This document shows positions 47,803-59,790 of a stretch of DNA of 64,000 bases, piece after piece. A program made the position numbers and the translations under genes. Within the stretch, counting starts at the first letter, position 1. Every line of letters begins with the position of its first letter. The notes under the pieces were generated by a model that was not told the DNA's origin, ran no database searches, and saw only the letters and a list, made by a program, of their open reading frames with translations. The stretch is from assembly GCF_029407905.1 (NCBI RefSeq), contig NC_073625.1:168102240-168166239 (forward strand). Direction: 5' to 3'. This DNA is from Bubalus kerabau. Its lineage: Eukaryota > Chordata > Mammalia > Artiodactyla > Bovidae.

Positions 47803-48041
47803 TCTTTTTTTTTTTTTTTTTTTTTTTGTTTTGGACATTTTTATTCATGTATTATTGCAGATCTTTAACTTATCTTTCTGAGTTAGAAGTTTTAATATCC
47901 AGTGTTTCACAAGTTTCTGTCATTTTAGCAAATAACTAATAGAAGAAAGAACTCCCTATGTATGCTCTGAAAGTGTGCAAGTTTCAATTCTTGAAAATTG
48001 TCTGCTGGTAAAGTACTATTAATGACTCAATAACAAAAAGA
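47803..48041 (-). pseudogene. Processed retrocopy tail (3'UTR of an unidentified mRNA)
   Basis: A 26-base T run (poly(A) on the minus strand) is followed by the complement of AATAAA at 47840-47845, the correct spacing for a poly(A) signal. Then come about 190 bases of non-L1 sequence inside the L1. A 5'-truncated retrotransposed mRNA is the best reading. The parent gene is not recognised. Confidence 0.6.
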
Positions 48042-48449
48042 CAGATCAGATCAGATCAGATCAGATCAGTTGCTCAGTCGTGTCCGACTCTTCGAGACCC
48101 CATGAATCGCAGCATGCCAGGCCTCCCTGTCCATCACCAACTTCCGAAGTTCACTGAGACTCACGTCCATCGAGTCAGTGATGCCATCCAGCCATCTCAT
48201 CCTCTGTCGTCCCCTTCTCCTCTTGCCCACAATCCCTCCCAGCATCAGAGTCTTTTCCAATGAGGCAACTCTTGGCATGAGGTGGCCAAGTATTGGAGTT
48301 TCAGCTTTAGCATCATTCTTTCCAAAGAAATCCCAGGGCTGATCTCCTTCAGAATGGACTGGTTGGATCTCCTTGCAGTGCAAGGGACTCTCAAGACTCT
48401 TCTTCAACACCACAGTTCAAAAGCATCAATTCTTCGGTGCTCAGCCTTG
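48042..48449 (-). mobile_element. BovB 3' fragment, antisense, with (GATCA)n tail
   Basis: Antisense BovB C-terminal end (MVLKKSLESP region to TDSMDVSLSELRKLVMDREA). The tail is five copies of agatc instead of the usual (ACTGA)n. It directly abuts the retrocopy. Confidence 0.9.
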
Positions 48450-48851
48450 TTCATTTCTGTTTTTATTTTTAGATTCTACATATAAGTGATATCACATGGT
48501 ATTTATATTTCTAGTCTTACTTATTTCACTTAGTATAATAACTTCTAGGTCCATCAGTGTTGTCACAAATGACAAGATTTCTGTTGTTATGGTTAATATT
48601 TCATCATATAAATATGCTTAATTCATCCATCAATGGACATTTAAGTTGCTTCCATGTCTTGTCTATTATAAATAATGTTGCAATGATCATAGAGTGCATG
48701 TTTTTTGATTTAGTGTTTCATTTTGTTCAAATATCCAGAAGTGGAATTGTTAGATTGAACAAAGTTCTATCTTTCATTTTCTGAAGAATCTCTATATGCC
48801 TTCCATAGCAGCTATACCATTTTACAATTCCACCAATAGAGCATGAGGGAC

Positions 48852-50124
48852 TACCAGGGTCCAGCCCCGGTTGGAGCCAGGGATTCCCTCGGGAGGACGG
48901 CATTGGCGAAAAGGATAGCACAGCAGAGAGATCAGAGGCTTGACCTGACTGGTTTACGTGGGAAACTAATAAAGTTCATGACACCGAACTTGCTCTGACC
49001 ACGGAGGCCGCAGGCGCTCTCTCAAATCGCTGAAGGTGCCCCACCCTGGGCACCTTCTCGAGTGGGTCTTAGAAGCCCAGGCAAGTAAGTGGTCTCAGAG
49101 AGGCCCCACACTCCAATCATTCATCCTGAAGGAAAAACAGAGAAGAAAAGGAGAGAAAAGGAAGCAAGAACGACACGGGGAGAACAAGCCTGATGAGCAT
49201 GGCCCACAACTTTATTTTCCAAAGTAGCTTTTATACCTTAAGTTGTGCATAGAGGATAATAGGGGGTGTAGAGTCATGCAAGGTCAGCAGTCCTTGACTC
49301 TTATAGAAGCCAGGCTTTATTTCTGCAAACTTATCATATGCAAAGGCTTTAGGTGATTTACATCATCTTCTGGCCAGGAGGTCTGTTAACATTTTATGAC
49401 CCTTTCTTCTGAATAATGGTTAGTCAATCATAAAACTTACTTTCTCTAAAGGTGATTATTCTAAAGTCAGGCGCCATCCTTCAAAAGCATTAAAGTTGCA
49501 TTCCTATAGGGCAAAAGTGTGGTGGGTTATAACAGGAAAAGAATTAACTCAAGGGTCCAAGGTTACAAACATTAAAGCTACTACTTACATTTCTATATAC
49601 CAACTATATTAATCAATACACTCCCAGGGACACAGTACGTAAGGGATATGGAAACTTGGCAGCAAGCATTAGCTCAACAAAGAAATCCTCTACTAGTTCT
49701 ATTCTAACAATTTTAACTCTCTGAGAAGCTCTGCATTGTTAGAATATCTTAAGCTTCCAGTGCCTCTCATGGTTGGGAGGCTGTGAACAATCACATGCGT
49801 AGCTGCAGGAATCTGAACAAACCTGTCAGGCAAGCTAGAAAGTCATCAGAGGGGTTTGAATTGAAACAATCCTATTATGCCCAGGAGACTTATTAACTAG
49901 AACTCTAAGTTAATTTTCTTCAGAGAAAGGTGGTCGCGGATAGCCCCCCGTTAATGTCAGAGGAGTTGGTGAAAGTCATGAAATAGTGAAACAGACAGAT
50001 TCTGGTTTTAGGGTAGACGCTTGGGCAGATCCAGGGGGACCCTCAAGCCCTGACTCGCCTTGCCCAGCAGGGCTCTCCCGCATGACCTTGTCATGGGTGG
50101 GAACTCCCATGCTGGCTCCCAGCA
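48852..50124 (-). mobile_element. Solo LTR inserted in L1, 6 bp target duplication
   Basis: Flanked by agggac at 48846-48851 and 50125-50130. It begins TACC (a decayed TG) and ends AGCA. It is the same family and orientation as the other LTRs, and carries the tgaccacggaggccgcaggc block shared with 39964-41255. No internal genes remain. Confidence 0.88.
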
Positions 50125-50214
50125 AGGGACTTCTTTTCTCGACCTCCTCACCAATAAGTTTTGTCTTATATTTTTGAAAATAACCATTCTAACAGGTGTG
50201 AGGTGATATCTCAT

Positions 50215-51365
50215 TGCTGGGGTCCAGCCCCAGCAGGATCCAGGGGTACCCTCAGGATGACGGCCTAGGTGATAAGGATGGCAAAGAGGAGAGATCAGAG
50301 GCTTGATCTTCCTTGATTAATACAGAAAGCCAATAAAGCTCCTGTGTTCCAAGGAGTCATCCTGAAAGAAGAACAGAGAGAGAAAAGGAGGGAAAAGGAA
50401 AAAAAGAACGACACGGGGAGACCAAGCTTTGGTGAGCGAGGCGCATAACTTTATTTTCAAAAGGAACTTTTATATCTTGACTTGTACATAGAGGGAAATG
50501 AAAGATGAAAAGTCATACAGAGTCAGCCCAAATATTACATCTGTTTTGTCTTTATCAAAACCAGGATTTTTTCTGCATACCTTTCCCATAAACAAAGTTG
50601 TTTACAATATCTTCTGGCCTTGGAGGCCTGTGGACATTTTATGACCCTCTTTTGATAAAGCCTGCTTACCCAGAAAACTTATTTTCCCTTGAAGTGTTTT
50701 TTTCTTTATATTTCTAATCTATGTCAGCCTCAGAAAGTGCTAAACAGAGTTACATTCTCACAGAGCAAAGATGCAGTATGTTACAACAAAGAAAGAACCA
50801 ATTAGCTCAAAGGTCTGATGTGGTTAATTGCAAGGCTGCTACTTGTTTTTCTTACATTCCAACTATGTTAACTAATGCACTCCCAGGTGCACAATGGATA
50901 AGGGATATGGGCACCTGGCAGCAAGCATTGGCTCAGAAATGAAATCCTACACCAGCACTACTCTAATATTTTTTAACTCTTTGAAAGGCTTCTATAGTTC
51001 TAGAATGTTTTAGGCTTCCCGTGTCTCTCATGGTTGGGAAGCTGTGAACAGTCACCTGCAAAGCTGCAAGAGTCTAGACAAGCCTGTCAGGCAAGCTAGA
51101 AAGCCATCAGAGGGGTGCCCAGGAGACTTATTAACTAAAGCCCTAAGTTGATTTTTTCCAGAGAAAGGTGGTCAGGGATAGCCCCTGTTAATGACAGAAG
51201 AGTTGGTGAAAGGCATAATATAATAAACAGTAGACAGATTTTGGTTTTGGGGTAGACGCTCGAGCAGATTCAGGGGGTCCCTCAAGGCCTGATCCACCTT
51301 TGCTTGTCAGGTGTCTTCCGCATGACCTTTGTCATGGGTGGGATCTCCTGTGGTGGCTCCTGGCA
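50215..51365 (-). mobile_element. Second solo LTR in the same L1, 6 bp target duplication
   Basis: Flanked by tctcat at 50209-50214 and 51366-51371; begins TGCT and ends GGCA. At 1151 bases it is shorter and lacks the block around 48960-49090 of its neighbour, grouping with 23119-24384. Its different target duplication shows it is an independent insertion. Confidence 0.88.
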
Positions 51366-52036
51366 TCTCATTGCTGTTTAAATTGACATTTCCTTGATGA
51401 TTAGCGATGCTGAACATCTTTTCATGTGTCTATTGGTCATCTGTATGTTTTCCTCAGAAAAAAAGGCTATTCAAGTCCTCTGCTCATTTTTTAAATCAGA
51501 TCGGGTTTTTTTAATATTAAAATGTATGAATTCTTTATATATTTTGGATATTAACCCCTGATCAGATATATCATTTGTAAATATATTCTCCATTTTAGTA
51601 GGTTGACTTTCATTTTATTGAAGGTTTCCTCCTCTGGCAAAGACTTTCTAGTTTGAGGAAGTCCCACTTATTTTTCCTTTATTTTCCCCAGTCCAAGGAG
51701 ACATCAAAAAATACTGCTAAGACTGACGTCAAAGAGCATACTGCCTATATTTTCTTCTAGGACTTTTATGATTTCAGGGCTTACAGCTGACTCTCATACA
51801 TTTTGAATTTATTTTTTGTATATGGTACACGAAAGTAGTCCATTATCATTCTTTTGCATGGACTAGCCAGTTTCCCAACATTGTTTATTAAAGAAATTGT
51901 CTTCTCCCCTCTGTATACTCTTCAGAACTTTGTCATAAATTAATTGAAAATATAAATATGGGTTTATTTCTGGGCTCTTTATTCTCTTCCAGTGATCTGT
52001 GTGTCTGTTTACTGTGCCAGTACCAGTTTTTGGTTA

Positions 52037-52399
52037 CCATTGTTGTTCAGTCACTCAGTTGGGTCCGACTCTTTGTGACCCCATGGACTGCAGCACTCCA
52101 GTCTCCTTGTCCTTCATGATCTCCCGGAGTTTGCTCAAATTCATGTCCAATACGTCAGTGATGCTATCTAACCATCTCATCCTCAGCATCAGGGTCTTTT
52201 CCAAAGCTTTGGCTCTTTGCATTAGCTGGCCAAAGTATTGGAGCTTCAGCTTCAACAAATATTCATCAGAGAATATTCAGGGTTGACTTCCTTTAGGATT
52301 GACTGGTTTGCTCTCCTTGCAATCTAAGGAACTCTCAAGAGTCTTTGCCAGCACAATTGGAAGACATCAGTTCTTCAGCACTCAGCCTTCTTTATGGTC
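52037..52399 (-). mobile_element. Old BovB 3' fragment in L1, antisense
   Basis: tgttgttcagtcactcagtt to ctcagccttctttatggtc is the antisense BovB C-terminal end with internal gaps. L1 resumes at ttgattactatagctttgta. Confidence 0.88.
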
Positions 52400-53540
52400 T
52401 TGATTACTATAGCTTTGTAGTTTATTTGCGAAATTAGGTAGCATGGTAACTCTAGCTTTGTTCTTTCTTAAGACTGCTTTGTTTGGTTCTTTTGCAGTTT
52501 CATACAAAGCCTGATATTATTTGCTCCAGTTATGTGAAAATGTTATTGGTATTTGATAGAAATCACATTGAATCAGTAAAATGCTTTTGGTAGTACAGAC
52601 ATTTTAGCAATATTCATTCTTCCATTCCATAAGCATACTATGTCATTAACCTTTTTTCTATCATCTTTAATTTTGTTCATCAATTTCTTGTAAATTTTAG
52701 AGTGTAGGAGGTCTTCTACTTCCTTGGTTAAATTTATTTCTAGCATTTTATTCTTCTGGATGAAATTGTGAATGGGATTTTTTTCTTAATTTCTCTTTCT
52801 TGTAGTTTATTATTAGTCTATAGAAACAGAGCAGATTTTTATCTATTGATTTTGTATACAGAAACTTCACTAAATCACTTATTAGTTCTAACAATTTTTT
52901 GTAGCATCTTCAGGATTTTCTATATGTAGTATCATCATTTGCAAACAGTGACAGTTTTGCTTCTTTTCATTTTGTAATTTTTATTTTTCCTGTCTGATTG
53001 TTCTTGCTAGGACTTCCAAGACTATGTTGACTAAAAGTGGCAAGAGTAAACATCCTTGTTTTGTTTCTGATTTTAGAGAAGCTGCTTTCAGCTTTTCACC
53101 ACTGAGTAAGATATTGGCTGTGAGTTTATCATACATAGCCTTATTCACTGAGATATGTTCCCTCTATATACACTTTATTGAGAGTTTTTATCATAAGTGG
53201 ATGTTGAATTTTATCAAATACTTTTCCTACATCTACTGAAATAATCCTAATTTTTTATTCTTTATTTTGTTAATGTTGTATATCACACTGATTTGTGGAT
53301 GTTGAACCATTTTTGCACCCCTGAAATAATCCCACTTGATGATGGTGTATGATCATTTTAACATAATGTTGAATTCTGTTGGCTAATATTTTGTTGGAGA
53401 TCTTTGCATCTATGTTCATCAGAGATACTGGCCTGTAAATTTCTTCTTTTTTTCAGTAGTGTCTTTATCTGGTTTGGGTATTAGGGTATCTTTACTATAT
53501 GTTTGCTTTTAAAAGTGAGGTTTTTTTTTTTTTTTTTTAA

Positions 53541-56055
53541 TATAGTTTTCTCATTTCTACTTATAGCTTTTTCTTTTCCATCTAAATAAATCCCTTTAAG
53601 ATTTATTTTAAGGCCAGTTTAGTGACGATCAACTCCTTTAGCCTTTGCTTGACTGGGAAACACTTCATCTCTCCTTTGAGGCTTCCAAGATGGTGCTAGT
53701 GGTAAAGAAGATGATTGCCAATGCAGGACACATAAGAGACACAGATTTAATCCCTGGGTTTAAATTTGAAATCTCTTTCTTGTAGTTTATTATTAGTCTA
53801 TAGAAACAGAGCAGATTTTTATCTATTGATTTTGTATATAGAAACGTCACTAAATCATTTATTAGTTCTAACAATTTTTTGTAGCATCTTCAGGATTTTC
53901 TTTATTTCTTTCTTCTTTTCTCCAGAAAGATCCCCTGGAGGAGAGCATGACAACCCACTCCAGTATTCTTGCCTGGAGAATCGCCCTAGGCAGAGGATCA
54001 TGGCAGGCTACAGTCCATGGAGTTGCAAAGAGTTGGACGCAACTGAGCAACTTAGCATGCACACAATAACCTTGCTGGGTGGAATATTCTTGGTTTTTCT
54101 TTTCAGTACTTTGAATATATCATGTCACTCCCTTCTGACCTGAAAGTTTCTGCTAAAAAAATCAGCTGATAGTCCTATGAGGGTTCCCCTGTGTATAACA
54201 TTCCATTGGTGCTTTTAAGTTTCTCTCTTTAACTTTTGATATTTAAATCGTAATATATCTTGGTATGGATTTCTTGGGTTCATCTTGTTTGAGATGGTCT
54301 GTACTTCCTCAACGTGGATGTCTGCTTCCTCCACCAGATTAGGGAAGTTTACAACAATTATTTCTTCAAGTAGTTTTCCTGTCATTTTCTCTCTTATTTC
54401 TCCTTCTGGAAGCTCTATAATGCAAATGTCAGTACCCTTGATGTTGTTCCACAGGCCAACTCCATCTTTATTTGTTTAACTCTTTTTTCTTTCTTTTTTT
54501 CTTTTCACTATTTGATTTCCTCTCCTGTCATCCAGGTCACTGATCCATTTTCCCTCAATCTATCATCTGCTTTTTATTATCTTTGGTGTATTTTTTTTCC
54601 CCCCAGTTATTGTATTATCCCATTCAGACTGGTTCTTTTTTATATTTTCTATCTCTTTGTTGATGTTTTCACTGAGTTTATCCATTTCCCCCCCTGAGAT
54701 TGGTGGTATTTTTATGACTATCTGAACCCTTTACCTGGTAAATTGCTTATCTCCATGTTGTTTAGTTCTTTTTCTAAGGTTTTATTATTTTGTTTGGAAG
54801 GTATTCTTTTGTCTCATTTTGTCTCTCTGTGTTTCTACATATTAGGTATATCAGCTACATCTTAGAAGAGTGATCTAAGAGTTCCATGGGGACCAGTGTT
54901 ACACTTCCCCTAGTCATCAGATCCAGGTGCCACAATGATGTCTCCTTATATAGGCTGTATGGGCCTCTCGGGGTTGAGACACAGCTGCGGCAGGCACACT
55001 GGCAGACAGAGTTGACCCCTGGCCCAGCTGGCTGTGTGGTTCAGACATGACTACTATTAATGCTCTTGTGAGCAGGTCTGATCCCCTGCCCAGCTGTCTG
55101 TGAGAACAGACAGTGACTGTTGTGGGCACGCTGGTGTATAGGACTGGCTCCCCAGAGCAGAAGACTCTTTAGTGGGGTGCCAAGGTCAGCTACAGAATTG
55201 GTGAGAATACTTCCCCAGAATGAGAGCCACACTGAGAATGCCCTGCTGCTGGCTGGAGCTGCCTACTAGGTGGGGCAGGAAAGGAGCCATTTGGAGGGAC
55301 CAGTCAGGGCTGGGCAGGCTAGGCAGGGCTGATCTTCAAGGGGATGACAGAGTGGGGTGCGTGGTGTTATCTATGTTCACAGAGAATGTTATAAATGGTT
55401 CTTCTCAGCACCAGGACAGCCAAGTGAAAGGAGAATTGGGAAGGGAAAAAAAAGTGTGGGGGGGGGGGAGTGAAGAGGGAAGGGGACCTGTTAATGCTTT
55501 CAGCCCTGGAGAAGATTCCCATCAGATCTCTGCTCTTCCAACACACCCCCTAAAATTAATCGTGAATTGCCTTCTTGTATGACCAGGCACTTTACAAGCT
55601 GCTGCCTCTGCACTAGAACTCAGACTGAGTTTGTGTGAGTTTTTCTAGAGTGAAACCTTATTTTCCCACAGCCCTCTGGCTTTCCTGAATATAGGCACCA
55701 CTGGTTTTCAAAGTGAGATGTTATGGGGTTTCATCTTCTGGTACAGGTTCCCTGGACTGGGGACCTCAACATGGGGCTTAGATCATTTGCTCCACAGATG
55801 CACTCCTCACTTGTGATATCTCTTCCGCTGTTGGGTCATCACATTGCTGGTATGTGTCCTGACTAGACTGTTTCTGCCTCCCCTACACTTCTTGATGTGA
55901 CCTTTAAAAAACAAAGTCCCTAGTTGCAGTAAATCTGTTCTACTAATCTTCGGGATGTTCTCAGAGATGGTTGCTCTATATGTAGTTGTAGTTTTGGTGT
56001 GTCCATGGAAGGAAGTGAACTTAGGATTTTTCTACTCCACCATCTAGTCTGTATC
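53541..56055 (-). mobile_element. Antisense old L1 5' region (5'UTR/ORF1 side)
   Basis: Diverged sequence such as tttcagtactttgaatatat, atttcttcaagtagttttcc and ttgttccacaggccaact resembles the ORF1/5'UTR side of old L1 in reverse. The right edge, gtggagtag on the minus strand (56030-56045), recalls an L1 5' terminus. The endonuclease part of ORF2 is missing between this and the previous block, so this is a deleted element or a second one. A SINE interrupts it at 53677-54063. Confidence 0.55.
53677..54063 (+). mobile_element. Bov-tA SINE carrying a copied L1 patch
   Basis: The SINE head and B box (ttaatccctgggtt) end at 53760, and the body resumes at gaaagatcccctggaggaga (about 53925). In between lies foreign DNA whose core, 53772-53900, repeats L1 sequence at 52792-52920 with about three differences in 129 bases. 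Confidence 0.9.
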
Positions 56056-56458
56056 CTCTGTAGTTCATCTTCTTTCCAAGACTATGAGGTCTTTCTTGGC
56101 AGGGTCTTCCTCTGAACCATTTCTGTATCTATCCTCAATGATGCCAAGAACACTGCCTTGCATATAGTTAATTTTAGTAAGTATTTTCAGGTGGTAGAAT
56201 AAATGAAAATTTGAAACACATACATCTAATTTCTCAGACCTGACTACAAATCATCTTCAAAATTTCAGAATGGGGAGTGTGCCAACAATTCACGTAAATG
56301 AAAAACAAGAGTTTTATTTAACTACAAGCTCCAGTAACTACTAAAAAGTCAGAATTTTACTAAGATGGTTTGACAGAAGTATAATGTCTATAACAAAGGT
56401 GGTAGCTATAGTACTGTATGTGTCAATAATTCTCTATCACAGGTTTTATAAACACTAT

Positions 56459-56567
56459 CAGTTCAGTTCAGTGCAGGTGCTCAGTCGTGTCCAACTCTTT
56501 GCGACCCCATGGACTGCAGCACACCAGGCCTCCCTGTCCATCACTAACTCTCGAAGTTTACTATAGT
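56459..56567 (-). mobile_element. Short BovB 3' end, antisense
   Basis: Starts with the (TCAGT)n tail and runs gtccaactctttgcgacccc to catcactaactctcg; about 110 bases. Confidence 0.88.
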
Positions 56568-56639
56568 AATAGATTAAAAAATGTCAAGAACACTAGTAAA
56601 CTAGAGGATATTTGAAATAGTATGATTAAAAAGATGAAT

Positions 56640-57768
56640 ATGGAGGGAGGGACTTCCATTTCAAGGTGACAATGAACATATGTCCTCCTATACACACATC
56701 AAATCTACAGCTAGAGATGGGAAAGTTCATTCTGAAAGAAAAGCAAAAACTAGCTGAATGACTCCTACATATCAGCCAAACAAGAAAATATCCACATCAA
56801 AATAGATAAGAGAGACTGAGACACAATCTCTCAATAAATCCCACCCTCATCATGGCACAACAGGGGGGAAATTCAAAACTCCCTGCATCTTCTTGAGCAC
56901 CAAAGGGTCTGACCCCATATTTGACACCCCACCTTTTAACACTTTCACCTAAGAGATGGACCCCCCAAAACATCCAGCTTAGAAAGCCAGTGGAGTTTGC
57001 ATGCCTAATATCCACAAGGCTATTGCAAACTCAGAGAAAGAGCTTAAAAAGTTAGTGTGGACTAACAGTGGTTATACCCTTAGAGCAGAGGCAGCAGTTA
57101 AAACACAATGACTCTTTTCAAAAAAGAGGCCTATTTTCACACGCTAGCAGCTGTATCCCAAGGAACAGGCTTCTATTTTAGCACATATAAACAAACTGAT
57201 TGAAAGACTCTCCAGAGACCAATTATCCAGTGGTATGAAGCGAGAAATAAATTACAAGAAGGAAATCACAACTATGTGAAGATTAAACAACATGCTACTA
57301 CACAACCAATGTGTTGAAGAAGAAATCAAGTGAGACGTCAAAAAATATCTTGAGACAAATGAAAAAGGAAATACAGCATTCCAAAACTTATTGGATTCAG
57401 CAAAAGCAGCTTTAAAATGAAAGTTTAACCTACATTAAGAAACGAGAAAGATCTGAAATAAACAATAACTGTACACCTCGAGAAACTAGAAAATGTGACA
57501 CAAACTAAGTAAAAAGTTAGTAAAAGGAGGAAAATAAGAAAGATCAGAGTGGAAATAAATGATAGAGACTAAAAAAAAATCAAAATGATTAATTGAACAG
57601 CTGATTTTTGAAAAAAAAAATACAAGGGAAAAAAACCATTGTTTCCCCCCACCCCACCCCCGCAAAACAAACAAACAAACAAACAAACAAAAACAGAGGT
57701 CTCAAACAAAATCAGAACTCATAAGAAAATATTATTAACACATATATGCCAAAAAATTGTATCATTTC
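56640..57768 (+). mobile_element. Old sense-strand L1, internally deleted
   Basis: 56640-57190 reads as an L1 5'UTR (aaagttcattctgaaagaaa, aaaaactagctgaatgactc). 57200-57620 is ORF2-type sequence (aagattaaacaacatgctac, gcaaaagcagctttaaaatg). ORF1 and the start of ORF2 are absent. Edges are approximate. Confidence 0.6.
57652..57692. repeat. C-rich tract followed by (AAAC)n
   Basis: ccccaccccacccccgc followed by about six aaac units. Confidence 0.85.
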
Positions 57769-59021
57769 AGTTCAGTTCAGTCACTCAGTCATGTCCAAGT
57801 CTTTGTGACTCCATGAACTGCTGCACACCAGGCCTCCCTGTCCATCACCAACTCCCGGAGTTTACTCAAATTCATGTCCATTGAATCGGTGATGCCATCC
57901 AAACATCTCATCCTGTCGTCCCCTTCTCCTCCTGCCCTCAATCTTCCCCAGCATCAGGGTCTTTTAAAATGAGTCAGCTCTTTGCGTCAGATGGCCAAAG
58001 TATTGGAGTTTCAGCTTCAATATCAGTCTTTTCAATGAATATTCAGGATCAATTCCCTTTAGGATGGACTGGTTGGATCTCCTTGCAGTCCAAGGGACTC
58101 TCAAGAGTCTCTCCAACACCACAGTTCAAAAGCATCAATCCTTCAGCACTCAGCTTTCTTTATACCCCAACTCTCATATCCATACATGACTACTGGCAAA
58201 ACCATAGCCTTGACTAGATGGACCTTTGATGGCAAAGTAATGTCTCTGCTTTTCAATATGCTGTCCAGGTTGGTCATAACTTTCCTTCCAAGGAGTAATC
58301 ATCTTTTAATTTCATGGCTGAAATCACCATCTGCAGTGATTTTGGAGCCCCCCAAAAATAAAGTCCACCACAGTTTCCACTGTTTCCCCATCTTATTTGC
58401 CATGAAGTGATGGTATCAGATGCCATGATCTTAGTTTTCTGATTGTTGAGCTTTAAGCCAACTTTTTCACTCTCCACTTTCACTTTCATCAAGAGGCTCT
58501 TTAGTTCTTCTTCACTTTCTGCCATAAGGGTGGTGTCATCTGCATATCTGAGGTTATTGATATTTCTTCCAGCAATCTTGATTCCAGCTTGTGCTTCTTC
58601 CAACCCAGCGTTTCTCATGATGTACTCTGCATAGAAGTTAAATAAGCAGGGTGACAATATACAGCCTGGACGTACTCCTTTTCCTATTTGGAACCAGTCT
58701 GTTGTTCCATGTCCAGTTCTAACTGTTGCTTCCTGACCTGCATATAGGTTTCCTAAGAGGCAGGTCAGGTGGTCTGGTATTCCCATCTCTTTCAGAATCT
58801 TCCACAGTTTATTGTAATCCACACAGTCAAAGGTTTTGGAATAGTCAATAGAGCAGAAATAGATGTTTTTCTGAAACTCTGTTGCTTTTTCAATGATCCA
58901 GCGGATGTTGGCAATTTGATTTCTGGTTCCTCTGCCTTTTCTAAAACCAGCTTGAACATCTGGAAGTTTACATTTCAAGTACTGCTGAAGCCTGGTTTGG
59001 AGAATTTTGAGCATTACTTTG
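57769..59021 (-). mobile_element. BovB LINE, antisense, fused to a SINE head
   Basis: The (TCAGT)n tail lies at the left; minus-strand RT is open at 58274-59032. Motif A is changed (SIDYSKTFDCVDY), and NLRYADDTTLMAESEEE is intact. The C-terminal domain is broken by small gaps near 58350 and 57965. The 5' edge joins a Bov-tA tRNA head without a gap. Confidence 0.92.
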
Positions 59022-59072
59022 CCAGCCTGCATTGGCAGGCAGATGCTTTACAACTGAGCCTCCTTGGAAACA
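59022..59072 (-). mobile_element. Bov-tA tRNA-derived head (50 bp) at BovB 5' edge
   Basis: ctgcattggcaggcagatgc and ttacaactgagcctccttgg are the SINE head in reverse. The SINE body is absent from both sides of the BovB. Confidence 0.85.
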
Positions 59073-59246
59073 CATAAAATTAACCTAATGATGTGTTATT
59101 TCCACCTAGAAATCCACAAAGGCTTATACAGGACTGGCTATGTGCTGCTCTACTTTGTGTGCTTATATATTTGGGTTAGTAAGAAGAACTATGCATAGAA
59201 TAAGTCGATTTTTATATTAAAATACTTTTATTAAAAGAAGTAGGGC

Positions 59247-59470
59247 TTCCCAGGTGGCACTAGTGGTAAAAAAAAAAAAAAAAAAATCTGCCGCCAATTC
59301 AGGAGATGCAAGAGATGCAGGTTCGATCCCTGGGTCAGGAAGATCTGCTTGAGTAGGATGTGGCAACCCACTCCAGTACCCTTGCCTAGAAAATTCTATG
59401 GACAGAGGAGCCTGGTGGGATATAGTCCTTGGGGTTGCAAAGAGTTGAACATGACTGAGCACAACACAAA
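59247..59470 (+). mobile_element. Bov-tA SINE with internal A-tract
   Basis: Head gggcttcccaggtggcacta, then 19 consecutive A at about 59268-59286 in the A-box/linker area, B box ggttcgatccctgg, body and degenerate tail (gactgagcacaacacaa). Confidence 0.9.
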
Positions 59471-59739
59471 GAAAGGACATCGGAGACAGCAGGATTCTAC
59501 ACAGCAGAAGGAAAGTGAGCTCAAATAATTCTTCATAAAGGTAAAGCCCATGTCATAGGCTCAGTCATTACACTAAAACTATTCATTTGAACTTAAGTTT
59601 TCATATATTCTGTCTCAAGCAAATAAATCACTTACAGATGAAATGTCAAACAAGTTATTTGCCATCCCACATTTGACAAACATCATACTTAACCCAAATT
59701 TAGTCTCTATGTGTAATACCTAAATTTTCACCTAATTAA

Positions 59740-59790
59740 GCAGTATCTACTATATATTATATATATATATTGTTATATATAACAATATCT
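59740..59790. repeat. (TA)n microsatellite with palindrome
   Basis: Alternating TA with attgttatatataacaat, which is self-complementary. It marks the left edge of the following BovB. Confidence 0.75.

Larger units (their letters stand above)
47500..53540 (-). mobile_element. Antisense L1 (3'UTR and 3' half of ORF2), heavily interrupted
   Basis: L1 pieces occur at about 47500-47802, 48450-48851, 50125-50214, 51366-52036 and 52400-53540. Reading left to right they follow the antisense order from 3'UTR (ttgacatagaagattgtatt) through ORF2 (ccatcaatggacatttaagt, gatattaacccctgatcaga, cattttgaatttattttttg) to the RT region (gttcatcagagatactggcc). They are interrupted by a retrocopy tail, two BovB fragments and two solo LTRs. 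No open frame survives. Confidence 0.85.
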
